This document shows positions 52,934-61,724 of a stretch of 64,000 bases of DNA, piece by piece. Source of the DNA: Dinoroseobacter sp965279125 (lineage in GTDB: Bacteria > Pseudomonadota > Alphaproteobacteria > Rhodobacterales > Rhodobacteraceae); the NCBI GenBank assembly GCA_965279125.1, contig CBDIHL010000036.1, forward strand, positions 1-64,000, read 5' to 3'. The notes beneath the pieces were generated by a model that was given only the letters and a program-made list of their open reading frames with translations, was not told where the DNA came from and ran no database searches. How positions within the stretch are numbered: position 1 is the first letter of the stretch; the number at the start of each line of letters is the position of its first letter. The position numbers were made by a program, and so were the translations under genes.

Positions 52934-54017
52934 TCGTGCCGCCGGAGACGGCTGCGCCCACACCCGTGGTGCCGGGGGCCGAGGTTGGCAGCTTGCCTGC
53001 AACGCGGGCTGCCAGATAGGCGAAGGCCTGCGCTTCCAGCTTGTCACCGTCGAGGCCGAGCGCCTCTACCGTGGCCACGGGGCAGGGCAACAGCGCGCTG
53101 AGTTGCTCCATCACATGCGCATTATGCCGCCCGCCGCCCGTGACGTAGAGCGCGCTTGGCACCGATGGCAAATGCGCAAAGCCCATCGCAACGGCCCCGG
53201 TGAGGCACTCGGCGAGGGTGGCGAGCGCATCTTCCGTGCTTAGGTCCGCGACAGCATCGGTGAGGGCCGCGAAATCCGCGCGGTCGAGCGATTTGGGCGG
53301 CGGCGCGTTGAAATAGGCGGTCTCGATGAACGCCTCCAGCACGTCGGGGTTTGCAGTCCCTTTGGCCGCGCGCGCACCGTCCTCGTCCTGCCGCCCAAGC
53401 CCGCGCCTCAGCATCAGGTCGTCCATGGGCGCGTTGGCGGGCCCGGTGTCGAAGGCCAAAAGCGCGCCGAACAGATCCGGCGCCATCTCCTTGGTGTTCA
53501 CCCATGTCAGGTTGCCGACCCCGCCGAGGTTCAGGAACACCGCAGGCTTGATCAGCCCAACCCAACGCGCGCAGGCCCAGTGGTAGAACGGGGCAAGCGG
53601 TGCGCCTTGGCCGCCAAGCGCGACATCCGCGCTGCGAAAATCCCAAACGGTGTCGATGCCGAGGGCTTCCGCCACCCGCGCGCCGTCGCCTGCCTGATGG
53701 GTGCCGCGACCCTTCGGCTCATGGGCGAGGGTCTGGCCGTGAAAGCCCAGAAGCTCGATGTCTTCCAAGCCCTCGGCCAGCTCGATATGCGCGTCCTCGA
53801 CGATGCGCGCAGCCTCGGCCACACCGTCCTCCCCCGGCCATTTGCCAAGGGCTGTGCGCAGCACATCGCGCTCGCCGTCCGTGTAGGGGCGATAGCCGAT
53901 CTCGCCGAAGCTGAACACATCGACGCCATCGGTCTCGATCACCGCCAGATCGACCCCGTCGAGCGAGGTTCCCGACATCATACCGGCCGCTCGGATGATC
54001 CGCCTCTTTCCCTTCAC
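52887..54017 (-). CDS. anmK: anhydro-N-acetylmuramic acid kinase
   Basis: The 376-residue enzyme phosphorylates 1,6-anhydroMurNAc while opening it, recycling cell-wall sugar released by lytic transglycosylases. AAGMMSGTSLDGVDLAVIETDG at the N-terminus and LALRGQGAPLAPFYH-like and FLNLGGVGNLTWV motifs are typical. It is divergent from tyrS over ~33 bases. Confidence 0.93.
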   Translation of the reverse strand: MKGKRRIIRAAGMMSGTSLDGVDLAVIETDGVDVFSFGEIGYRPYTDGERDVLRTALGKWPGEDGVAEAARIVEDAHIELAEGLEDIELLGFHGQTLAHEPKGRGTHQAGDGARVAEALGIDTVWDFRSADVALGGQGAPLAPFYHWACARWVGLIKPAVFLNLGGVGNLTWVNTKEMAPDLFGALLAFDTGPANAPMDDLMLRRGLGRQDEDGARAAKGTANPDVLEAFIETAYFNAPPPKSLDRADFAALTDAVADLSTEDALATLAECLTGAVAMGFAHLPSVPSALYVTGGGRHNAHVMEQLSALLPCPVATVEALGLDGDKLEAQAFAYLAARVAGKLPTSAPGTTGVGAAVSGGTISRVSASDAPLRLSR

Positions 54018-54050
54018 GCCCGCCCCCGTTAATAGCCGTTAAGCCCTAGC

Positions 54051-55316
54051 ATGGACGCGACAACGATGACCTACCAGCCCAAATCCGAATTCCTGCATGT
54101 AATGCGCACGCGCGGGTTCCTTGCCGATTGCACCGACCTGCCTGCGCTGGACGACGCGCTGATGGCGGGGGTGGTTCCGGCCTATATTGGGTTCGACGCG
54201 ACCGCCAAATCGCTGCATGTGGGCAGCCTGATCCAGATCATGATGCTGCGCTGGCTGCAAAAGACCGGGCACCAGCCACTCGTGTTGATGGGCGGCGGGA
54301 CGACCAAGGTGGGAGATCCGAGCTTTCGCGCCGACGAGCGGCCCTTGCTGACGCCTGCGCAGATCGATGACAATATTGCTGGGATTAAGCAGGTATTCTC
54401 TAGCTATGTCTCCTTTGGCGAGGGGGCGTCGGATGCGAAGATGCTCAACAATGCCGAGTGGCTCGACGATCTGAACTACCTTGAGTTTTTGCGCGATATC
54501 GGGCGGCATTTTAGCGTGAACCGGATGCTGGCGTTCGAGAGTGTGAAGAGCCGGATTGATCGCGAGCAGTCTCTCAGCTTTCTCGAGTTCAACTACATGA
54601 TCCTGCAAGCCTATGACTTCATGGAGCTTAATCGCCGCTACGGCTGCCGCTTGCAGATGGGCGGGTCGGACCAGTGGGGCAATATCGTCAACGGGATCGA
54701 CCTGACCCGGCGGGTGCTGGAGGGGCAAGTGTTCGGGCTGACCTCGCCTTTGCTGACGACCTCAGACGGTAAGAAGATGGGCAAATCTCAGGATGGGGCG
54801 GTCTGGCTGAACGCCGATATGCGCTCGCCCTATGAGTTCTGGCAATTCTGGCGCAACACCACCGATGCCGATGTGGGGCGGTTCTTGAAGCTCTATACCG
54901 AGATGCCTTTGGACGAGTGCGACCGCTTGGGTGCGCTGGAAGGGGCCGAGATCAACGATGCCAAGATCGCGCTGGCCAATGCGGTGACGGGTCTCGCGCA
55001 TGGGGATGCCGCTGCGCGCGCCGCCGAGGCCACCGCGCGCGAGGTGTTCGAGCAGGGTGGGGCAGGCGACGACCTGCCTACGTTGGTGCTTGCTGCTGCT
55101 GAGGTTGGGGATGGGATTTCCATGGCGCAACTGATCGTACGCTCAGGGCTTGCGAAGTCCGGCAAGGACGCGAAACGCCTGATTGCCGAGGGCGGGGCGA
55201 AGATGAATGATGTCGCTGTGAGCGATGCGGGCCAGATGGTCGGCGCGGACGAGCTGGCCCAGCCGATCAAGCTGAGTGCGGGCAAGAAGCGGCATGCGTT
55301 GGTGAAGCTCGGGTAA
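54051..55316 (+). CDS. tyrS: tyrosyl-tRNA synthetase
   Basis: The 421-residue class I synthetase has the HIGH-type motif HVGS (~56-59), GGGTTKVGDPS, QSLSFLEFNYMILQAYDF, SDQWGNIVNGIDL and the KMSKS-type KKMGKS. A C-terminal S4-like domain (SGLAKSGKDAKRLIAEGGAKMND) is present. A second ATG at 54066 (MTYQPKSEF) could be the start. Confidence 0.95.
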   Translation: MDATTMTYQPKSEFLHVMRTRGFLADCTDLPALDDALMAGVVPAYIGFDATAKSLHVGSLIQIMMLRWLQKTGHQPLVLMGGGTTKVGDPSFRADERPLLTPAQIDDNIAGIKQVFSSYVSFGEGASDAKMLNNAEWLDDLNYLEFLRDIGRHFSVNRMLAFESVKSRIDREQSLSFLEFNYMILQAYDFMELNRRYGCRLQMGGSDQWGNIVNGIDLTRRVLEGQVFGLTSPLLTTSDGKKMGKSQDGAVWLNADMRSPYEFWQFWRNTTDADVGRFLKLYTEMPLDECDRLGALEGAEINDAKIALANAVTGLAHGDAAARAAEATAREVFEQGGAGDDLPTLVLAAAEVGDGISMAQLIVRSGLAKSGKDAKRLIAEGGAKMNDVAVSDAGQMVGADELAQPIKLSAGKKRHALVKLG

Positions 55317-55375
55317 GCACTTTCTTCGTCCGAAGAAAATGCGGCCCAAAACTTTTCGGACGAAAAGTTTTGGGC
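55317..55375. repeat. two palindromes between tyrS and eno
   Basis: TTTTCTTCGTCCGAAGAAAA-type hairpin (55321-55340) followed by GCCCAAAACTTTTCG-GA-CGAAAAGTTTTGGGC (about 55343-55374). The second is a perfect 15-base-arm repeat and resembles the one at 10622. It may terminate both convergent transcripts. Confidence 0.75.
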
Positions 55376-55388
55376 GCTGCCACAGGCG

Positions 55389-56665
55389 TTAGCGCAGGAT
55401 CGAGCGACCTGCGAACTCTGCCGTCTCGCCAAGGGCCTCTTCAATCCGGATCAGCTGGTTGTACTTCGCCAGCCTATCGGAGCGTGCCAAGGAGCCCGTC
55501 TTGATCTGCCCGCAATTCGTCGCCACGGCCAGATCGGCAATCGTCGCATCCTCAGTCTCGCCCGAGCGGTGGCTCATCACGCAAGTCATCCGGTTCCGGT
55601 GCGCCAAATCCACGGCGGCCATCGTCTCGGTCAGCGTGCCGATCTGGTTAACCTTCACCAGCAGCGAGTTCGCTGCCGCCTGATCGATCCCCATCTGCAA
55701 GCGCGCGGGGTTGGTCACGAACAGATCGTCGCCGACCAACTGCACAGAGCCGCCAAGCTTCTCGGTCAGCATCTTCCAGCCGTCCCAGTCATCCTCGGAA
55801 CAGCCGTCTTCAATGCTGATGATCGGATAATCCGCACACAAGGCCGCCAAGTAGTCCACGTTCTCCGCCGCAGACAGCGTCTTGCCTTCGCCCGACATCA
55901 CGTAGTTGCCGTCCTTGAAATATTCCGTCGCGGCGCAATCGAGGGCCAGATAGATCTCCTCGCCCGGCTTATAGCCTGTCTTCTCGATAGATTTCAGAAT
56001 GAAATCAAGCGCGTCGCGGGTGGAGCTAATGTTGGGCGCAAAGCCGCCCTCGTCGCCAATCCCGGTTGAAAGACCCGCCGCGGATAGCTCCTTCTTCAAG
56101 GTATGGAATACCTCGGACCCCATGCGCACAGCCTCGCGGATGTTGTCCGCCGCCACAGGCATGATCATGAATTCCTGAATGTCCGATGGGGTTATCGGCG
56201 TGCTCGCCGCCGTTGATGATATTCATCATTGGAACGGGCAGAACCCGTGCGGACGTCCCACCCACATAGCGATACAAAGGGCTGCATCGTCGCGTCCGCC
56301 GCCGCCTTCGCGACCGCCAAGGACACGCCCAAAATCGCGTTCGCGCCCAAACGGCCTTTGTTGTCGGTGCCGTCCAGCTCGATCATCGAGCCGTCGATGG
56401 CTGTCTGCTCGGTCGCGTCCACGCCCAAAAGCGCCTCGGCGATCTCGCCATTCACCGCCGCCACGGCCTCAAGCACGCCCTTGCCCATGTAGCGCGCTTT
56501 GTCGCCATCGCGCTTCTCGACAGCTTCATGCACGCCGGTCGATGCGCCCGAAGGCACCGCCGCGCGGCCCATCGTGCCGTCTTCAAGTGTCACGTCGACC
56601 TCAACCGTCGGGTTGCCCCGGCTGTCGAGGATTTCGCGGGCGTGAATGTCGATGATGGCGGTCAT
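55389..56665 (-). pseudogene. eno: enolase, interrupted by two single-base insertions
   Basis: The three reading frames together encode a complete enolase: IDIHAREILDSRGNPTVEVDV to ADATMQP in frame one, LYRYVGGTSARVLPVPMMNIINGGEHADNPI in frame two and DIQEFMIMPVAADNIREAV to the end in frame three. One extra C (on the minus strand) near 56279-56281 and one extra G near 56183-56184 cause the shifts. Removing both gives 424 residues, the normal length, with the catalytic loops GASTG, GDEGGFAPN, SIEDG and SHRSGETED intact. Either sequencing errors or a true broken gene are possible; enolase is usually essential. Confidence 0.9.
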
Positions 56666-57599
56666 GGAAATATCCTCTGAAAACTTTTCGCTGTTGGCGC
56701 GGTCTTAGCGCACCTAGACCGTCTCGGAAAGGCCTTGCTGCGATGCGGCGTTTGCGCTCACGGGCGATGGTATAAAGGCCTGAGGCGATGACCATGGCCG
56801 ATCCGACGAAGACCCAGATATCCGGGCGCTCGCCAAAAAACAGGACCCCGTAGCCCATCGCGAACAACAGACGCGTGTAGCGAAACGGGATCAGGACCGA
56901 CACTTCGCCCGTGCGCATCGCAGTCGTAATCGCGTAATAGGCGATGGACCCGAAGGCAGAGGCGGCGATCAGGTAGATCCACTCAACCGGCTCCGGCGAC
57001 ACAAAATCAGGCCCCAGCGCCCATAGAACCGCCCCCACCACCACAAGGCTGGAGGTGCCGTAAAATGCCAAAGCCTCGGTCGGGGCTTCTTGCGGGACCA
57101 TGCGCGTGACCACATCGCGCGCGGCCAGAAAGAAGGCCGCGACCACGGCGATCAGCGCGCCGAGGGAGATACCGCTGGCATCGGGTTGCAGGATCACGAT
57201 CACGCCGAGCATCCCGAAGGTCACCGCAGACCAGCGCCGCCAGCCGACGGTTTCTTTCAGCACAAGCGCCGCCCCAAGGGTCACGATCAGGGGCGTGGCT
57301 TGTGTGATGGCGGCTTGGACCGACAGCTCGACCATCGACAGCGAGGTCACGAAGGCCAGCACCGCGAAGCCTTCGATGAAATTGCGCAGCACGACGATTT
57401 TGTTCAGGCTCCATGGCCCCCAAAAGGGCTTGCCCGCGCGCAGGAGAAGGGCCGCAAAGAAGACCATACCGCCCACCCCCAGCATCATGATGATCTGTCC
57501 GGGCGGGAATTTGCCGGTTAGCGCCTTGATGATCGCATCGCTGGTGGCAAACCCGGCCATCGCGAAAAGCATAAGGCCGATGCCGCGAAGATTATCCAT
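56601..57599 (-). CDS. EamA-family (DMT superfamily) exporter
   Basis: The 332-residue frame has ten helices and two EamA repeats (GIGLMLFAMAGFATSDAIIKAL; GALIAVVAAFFLAARDVVTRMV). The last ~35 residues are basic and overlap the start of eno by 65 bases. The family usually ends soon after the last helix (IASGLYTIARERKRR, ~residue 280), so the tail may be a readthrough caused by another base error. Confidence 0.83.
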   Translation of the reverse strand: MDNLRGIGLMLFAMAGFATSDAIIKALTGKFPPGQIIMMLGVGGMVFFAALLLRAGKPFWGPWSLNKIVVLRNFIEGFAVLAFVTSLSMVELSVQAAITQATPLIVTLGAALVLKETVGWRRWSAVTFGMLGVIVILQPDASGISLGALIAVVAAFFLAARDVVTRMVPQEAPTEALAFYGTSSLVVVGAVLWALGPDFVSPEPVEWIYLIAASAFGSIAYYAITTAMRTGEVSVLIPFRYTRLLFAMGYGVLFFGERPDIWVFVGSAMVIASGLYTIARERKRRIAARPFRDGLGALRPRQQRKVFRGYFHDRHHRHSRPRNPRQPGQPDG

Positions 57600-57682
57600 G
57601 GGGGAGGGGCTTTCGAAAGGAGGTGTGCTTGGCTTAGCGCGACAGGGCGCGAGAAGAAAGGCTGGTCAATAGGCGGGACATC

Positions 57683-57706
57683 ATATAACTATATTTCTAG
57701 TTTTAT
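57683..57706 (+). promoter_or_regulatory. candidate ArsR operator
   Basis: ATATAACTA, six bases, TAGTTTTAT: 9-base arms with one mismatch, 17 bases before the arsR-type ATG. AT-rich palindromes of this kind are usual ArsR targets. Confidence 0.5.
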
Positions 57707-57723
57707 CGAATCGAGGTGCCGGG

Positions 57724-58047
57724 ATGGACCAAACAGAAGCCGCACAAGGCTTTGCCGCCATGGGCAGCGAGGCGCGCCTGAGCGTGCTGAACTGCCTGAT
57801 CCGGGCCGGAGAGGCGGGCTTGACCGTCGGCGAGATCCAGAGCCGCACCGGAATTGCCGCCTCCACCCTCGCGCATCACCTGAAGTTTTTGGCCGGGGCC
57901 GAGGTCATTCGCCAAACGCGGCAAGGCCGCACGGTGGGCTGTCGCGCCGATTTCGACCGCCTGCGCGCGCTTGCGGGCTTTATCCTGACCGAGTGTTGCG
58001 CCGATGCGCCCTCCACACCGCAAGGAAATGTTGCTGACCATGGCTGA
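57724..58047 (+). CDS. ArsR-family transcriptional repressor
   Basis: The 107-residue winged-helix regulator has FAAMGSEARLSVLNCLIRAG, the recognition helix region TGIAASTLAHHLKFLAGAEVI and a wing (QTRQGRTVGCRADF). A single Cys (Cys93-94 ECCAD) and Cys24, Cys72 may sense metal or thiol stress; exact ligands are uncertain. GAGG precedes the ATG. It overlaps the next gene, a permease, so it likely represses that operon. Confidence 0.88.
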   Translation: MDQTEAAQGFAAMGSEARLSVLNCLIRAGEAGLTVGEIQSRTGIAASTLAHHLKFLAGAEVIRQTRQGRTVGCRADFDRLRALAGFILTECCADAPSTPQGNVADHG

Positions 58048-59065
58048 TCTCGCCCATCCCCCCCGCATCAATTGGCGCGCGGCCCTCTGGACCCCGTGGA
58101 CCATTGTGGTGGCGGTTCCGATCCTGACGCTGCTGCTCGATCCGCCGCAAATGCTGCCGAACCTGCACTTCGCGCTGGCCGCTTTGGGCCGGACCTTGCC
58201 CTATATCCTGATCGCAGTCGTGATGCTGGCCTACCTGAAGGCGGCGGGCGCCGACCGGATGATCTCGGAGGCCTTCAAAGGCCGCGAGGCGCGCATGGTC
58301 GTGTTTGCGGCCCTGATCGGGGGGTTAGCCCCGTTCTGTTCATGCCAAGTGATCCCGTTCATCGCGGCGCTCTTGGCGCTTGGCACGCCCTTGTCGGCAG
58401 TCATGGCGTTCTGGTTGTCCTCGCCCCTGATCGATCCGCCGACCTTGATGATCACGGCAGCGGCGCTCGGCTGGCCCTTTGCGATCGGCAAGGCGGTTGT
58501 CGCTGTCGCCCTTGGTTTGGCGGGCGGGTTCATCGTGATGGGTGTGATGCGGGTCGGTCATTTCGAGGTGCCGTTGCGCAAGGCCCCGGCAAGCGGGTGC
58601 TGTTCAGCGCCAAAAGTGCCGGGCGGCGAGGTGCAGTGGCGCGTGTGGGAGACCGAGGCGCAGCGCGGCATGTTCCGGGCCGAGTTTCTGGAAAACGCGC
58701 TGTTCTTGCTGAAATGGCTGGCGCTGGCCTACACGCTGGAGGCGCTGTTGATCACCTATGTGCCTGCTGCGATGATCGCTGGTCTCGTGGGCGGCGACGG
58801 GCTGGTGCCGATTGTCACGGCGGCGTTTGTCGGAATGCCTGCCTATCTGAACGGCTATGTGGCACCCGCTTTGCTGGCCGGGTTGATGGACCAGGGCATG
58901 AGCGCAGGGGCCGCGATGGCGTTCCTGACAGCGGGGGCGGTCAGCTCGGTCCCGGCGATGGCTGCGGTCTGGAGCCTGGTGAAACCGCAGGTGTTCGCGG
59001 TCTACTTGGGTCTGGGGTTGAGCGGCGCGATTGTCGGCGGTGTGGTGTTTCAGATGCTGATCTGA
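58040..59065 (+). CDS. ArsP/SO_0444-type permease
   Basis: The product is 341 residues from ATG 58040, which overlaps the regulator stop by 8 bases. About eight to ten membrane helices are present, with the family motif GLAPFCSCQVIPF (two Cys) near residue 92-104 and a Cys pair (SGCCSAPK) in a cytoplasmic loop. Related permeases export organoarsenicals or other metal-thiol species. The regulator upstream supports metal or metalloid efflux. Confidence 0.88.
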   Translation: MADLAHPPRINWRAALWTPWTIVVAVPILTLLLDPPQMLPNLHFALAALGRTLPYILIAVVMLAYLKAAGADRMISEAFKGREARMVVFAALIGGLAPFCSCQVIPFIAALLALGTPLSAVMAFWLSSPLIDPPTLMITAAALGWPFAIGKAVVAVALGLAGGFIVMGVMRVGHFEVPLRKAPASGCCSAPKVPGGEVQWRVWETEAQRGMFRAEFLENALFLLKWLALAYTLEALLITYVPAAMIAGLVGGDGLVPIVTAAFVGMPAYLNGYVAPALLAGLMDQGMSAGAAMAFLTAGAVSSVPAMAAVWSLVKPQVFAVYLGLGLSGAIVGGVVFQMLI

Positions 59066-59116
59066 GGAGGGTTGGCGCGGTTTGGCAGGGGTCAGGTCGC
59101 GCCAAGGTCGTCATGG

Positions 59117-59151
59117 TTAACGTGCGTTAACAAGCTCCCATAATGTTAGGG
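59117..59151. promoter_or_regulatory. variant of the TTAA/palindrome element
   Basis: TTAA-CGTGCG-TTAA (six-base spacer) followed after a few bases by CCCATAATGTTAGGG, a half-matching palindrome. The order is reversed relative to copies A and B. Confidence 0.4.
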
Positions 59152-59227
59152 AAAGCGGCTAAGCGGTGGGGCTGGGTATTGAAAACACTAGGTTTTTTGC
59201 ACGCTACCTACACGCGACGCGTGTATC

Positions 59228-59262
59228 CCTAATAATGTTAGGCATCTTAACGCTCTGTTAAC
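59228..59262 (+). promoter_or_regulatory. composite element: palindrome plus CtrA-like site (copy B)
   Basis: CCTAATAATGTTAGG (59228-59242), four bases, then TTAA-CGCTCTG-TTAACC (59247-59263). It lies between two convergent genes, with no open frame longer than a few codons downstream. Confidence 0.6.
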
Positions 59263-59317
59263 CATGAAAATAGTGTTCCAAATCAAGTCGTTAGGGTGAT
59301 TTCTAAGCCGCCGCGCA

Positions 59318-59740
59318 CTACGCTTCGCCCTTCTTGATCGGCACGCCATACAGTTCCAGCTTATGGCCCTTCAAACGGTATCCCAACCGCTCGGCGATTT
59401 TCTCTTGCAGCGCCTCGATTTCTTCGTCGACAAACTCGATTACCTCGCCTGAATTCATATCAATCAGGTGGTCGTGATGTTCGCGGTCGGCATCCTCATA
59501 GCGCGCGCGCCCATCGCCAAACTCCAGCTTCTCAAGGATCCCGGCCTCCTCGAACAGTTTCACCGTCCGGTAGACCGTCGCCAGCGAGATCGCGGCATCG
59601 ACCGCTTGGGCGCGGGCGTATAGCTCTTCAACATCGGGGTGGTCGTCGCTGTCTTCCAGCACCGTGCCAATGACGCGGCGCTGCCCGGTCATGCGCAGGC
59701 CTTTCGCCTCGCAGCGTTCCAGAATCGTCTCAGTCATCAT
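59318..59740 (-). CDS. Fur-family metal regulator (Fur/Mur type)
   Basis: The product is 140 residues from ATG 59740, with GAGGGGGC upstream. The winged-helix part (GLRMTGQRRVIGTVLEDSDDHPDVEELYARA; SLATVYRTVKLFEEAGILEK) and metal part (EHHDHLIDMNSGEVIEF) are intact. The usual CxxC pairs for structural zinc are absent, as in alphaproteobacterial Mur, which responds to manganese. It may therefore control manganese uptake rather than iron. Confidence 0.9.
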   Translation of the reverse strand: MMTETILERCEAKGLRMTGQRRVIGTVLEDSDDHPDVEELYARAQAVDAAISLATVYRTVKLFEEAGILEKLEFGDGRARYEDADREHHDHLIDMNSGEVIEFVDEEIEALQEKIAERLGYRLKGHKLELYGVPIKKGEA

Positions 59741-59797
59741 GCCCCCTCGGCGGTCTTGGGGGAGTGTCATAGGCGATAGGGCGCGGTTGCGGAACCC

Positions 59798-60322
59798 TTA
59801 TGATGCGCCGAATGCGTCTGACAGCTGCGCAACATAGGCACGTGCCGCGTTACTTTTTGCGGCGCGCTGGGCGGTGGTCAGAACCAGATCGCGGTCGGCC
59901 TCGGATGTGTCTTGCGCCAAGGTCGCTGCATCCACAGGGGCGTTGAACAGCGCGTTCAGGGCCAGCGCATCACGCGGATTGCTCCGGTCGATGCGATCCA
60001 GGAACGCCTGTTTTTCAGCAAAACTCAACCCGTCGGCCTTGGCGATCTGCACCAGCGTGCGCAGCACCAGCGCGGCGCGGGCCTCCACCGCTGGGTCGTC
60101 TGACGAGGGTGTGCCTGACAGCACATCGCCCAGCGAGGTCGTCGCCGCCAAAGCGCCCCCGGCAACCCCCAGGAGCCCGACCAGACCGGCGGTCCCGAGG
60201 ATATCGCCCAGCCCCTCGCTCGGGTCGTCTGAGGTGACATCGAACACGAAATTTCCCAGCACCGAGCCTTCCTCGATCCCCACCCCCGTGGTCAAATCCT
60301 GCAACATGCTTGCGAAACTCAT
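59798..60322 (-). CDS. DUF533/TerB-like protein
   Basis: The 174-residue protein has a Gly-rich hydrophobic segment (GTAGLVGLLGVAGGALAAT) and a helical TerB-like domain (LRTLVQIAKADGLSFAEKQAFLDRI...NALFNAPVDAATLAQDTSEADRDLVL). This matches the DUF533 family, of unknown function, often linked to the membrane. It is followed closely by the antiporter gene on the same strand. Confidence 0.65.
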   Translation of the reverse strand: MSFASMLQDLTTGVGIEEGSVLGNFVFDVTSDDPSEGLGDILGTAGLVGLLGVAGGALAATTSLGDVLSGTPSSDDPAVEARAALVLRTLVQIAKADGLSFAEKQAFLDRIDRSNPRDALALNALFNAPVDAATLAQDTSEADRDLVLTTAQRAAKSNAARAYVAQLSDAFGAS

Positions 60323-60339
60323 GGATCATACATAGCGCG

Positions 60340-61596
60340 TCACGCCCCCCGCGTCAGCCATTTTGCCAGCGGGGCCACCGTCAAGCCTTGCACGATGATC
60401 GAGAACACCACGACCATATAGGCCGCGGTCAGCATCAGCGGTTTCCATTCGCTTTCGGGCAGTGACAGCACAAGTGCGACCGAGATCCCGCCCTTCAGCC
60501 CGCCCCAGGTCATGATCGGGATCACACCGGGGGTAAACGCGCGGATACGACCAAGCAGCAAGACCGGCACCGCGACGGCAAAGAGGCGCGCCAGCAGCGC
60601 GAGGCCCACCGCATAGGCGCCTGCGGTCACGGTTTCCATGTTGAAGGCGACGGCGAAGACCTCGAACCCGATCATCAGGAACAAGACGGCGTTCAGGATC
60701 TCGTCGATCAGCTTCCAGAAAGCGTCGACATAAGATTGGGTCTCGTCGGTCATGGCATGTTCGACCTCGCCGATCAGCAGGCCGGCGACGACGGCCATGA
60801 TCGGGGCCGAGACATGCAGCCAGAGCGACAGCGAATAGCCGCCAAAGGCCAGCGCGAGGGTCAACAGAACCTCAACGGAATAGTCATCGATCCGGCGCAT
60901 GACCCTGTAGGTCAGCCAGCCCAAGATCAGGCCCAGAAGCGCGCCGCCGACGGCCTCTTGGAAGAACAGAAGCCCCGCTGCCAGCAGCGCGCTTTGCTCT
61001 TGGCCCTCGCCGTGATTGAGGGCAGGGAAGGCGAGGCCCACGAGCACCAGAAAGACCACGTAGCCGACCCCGTCGTTGAACAGGCTCTCGCCTGCGATCT
61101 TGGTCTCTAGCGACTTGCGCAGGTTTGCGCGCCGCAACACGCCGAGCACGGCGACAGGGTCCGTGGGCGAGATCAGCGCGCCGAAGACCAATGCGATCAG
61201 CAAGGGCATTCCGGTGATGTAGCTGAACCCAAAGCCGACAATGGCCGTGGACAGCCCGACACCAATGGTCGCCATCAGGAACACCAAGAGCCACTGCTCT
61301 CGCAATTCGCTCAGCTTCACATGCAGGGCCCCGGCAAAGAGCAGCAGGCCCAACATGCCTTCGAGCAATGCGTCCGAGAATTCGATCTCAAGCACCTGCG
61401 CGCGCACCGTCTCCGCCATCTGGCTGGCCGGGATCAGCGCGTCTAGGCCCAGCACGGCGAGCGAGGCCGCAAGCGCGATGATCATGATGCCAATCGCGGA
61501 GGGCAGGCGCAGATAAAGCGCGTTGATCGAAGCGAAGGCCGCGGCCAGCACGATCAGAAGGGAGGTGATTTGAAGGATGTCCATGGGGGCACTCAT
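60340..61596 (-). CDS. cation:proton antiporter (CPA1/NhaP type)
   Basis: The 418-residue protein has about 12 membrane helices. The transport-site motif ISPTDPVAVLGVL and the ESLFNDGVGYVVFLV helix are hallmarks of NhaP-type sodium/proton antiporters. Start could be 61596 or 61584. Such proteins keep cytoplasmic pH and sodium in balance, useful to a marine cell. Confidence 0.92.
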   Translation of the reverse strand: MSAPMDILQITSLLIVLAAAFASINALYLRLPSAIGIMIIALAASLAVLGLDALIPASQMAETVRAQVLEIEFSDALLEGMLGLLLFAGALHVKLSELREQWLLVFLMATIGVGLSTAIVGFGFSYITGMPLLIALVFGALISPTDPVAVLGVLRRANLRKSLETKIAGESLFNDGVGYVVFLVLVGLAFPALNHGEGQEQSALLAAGLLFFQEAVGGALLGLILGWLTYRVMRRIDDYSVEVLLTLALAFGGYSLSLWLHVSAPIMAVVAGLLIGEVEHAMTDETQSYVDAFWKLIDEILNAVLFLMIGFEVFAVAFNMETVTAGAYAVGLALLARLFAVAVPVLLLGRIRAFTPGVIPIMTWGGLKGGISVALVLSLPESEWKPLMLTAAYMVVVFSIIVQGLTVAPLAKWLTRGA

Positions 61597-61724
61597 AAGG
61601 TCGGGGCAGAGCGGGCATAGCATGGGGGTGTGTGAACAGACAGCCAATGCTCCAATTCACGCTCGGATCACGCGCGGGTGCGAGTGTGGGGGTACAAAAA
61701 CTTGTTCAATTTGGAGACACAAAA

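Larger units (their letters stand above)
59066..59317. other. convergent intergenic region with regulatory-looking elements
   Basis: A ~250-base gap between the permease and Fur/Mur genes, both pointing inward. It contains copy B and its variant and an AT-rich stretch after 59260. No gene was found. A small RNA starting near 59275 is one explanation. Confidence 0.4.

Noticed and set aside
54020..54040. TTAA-TAGCCG-TTAA near tyrS as a CtrA site
   Set aside because: The spacer is six bases rather than seven, and housekeeping tyrS is an unlikely target.
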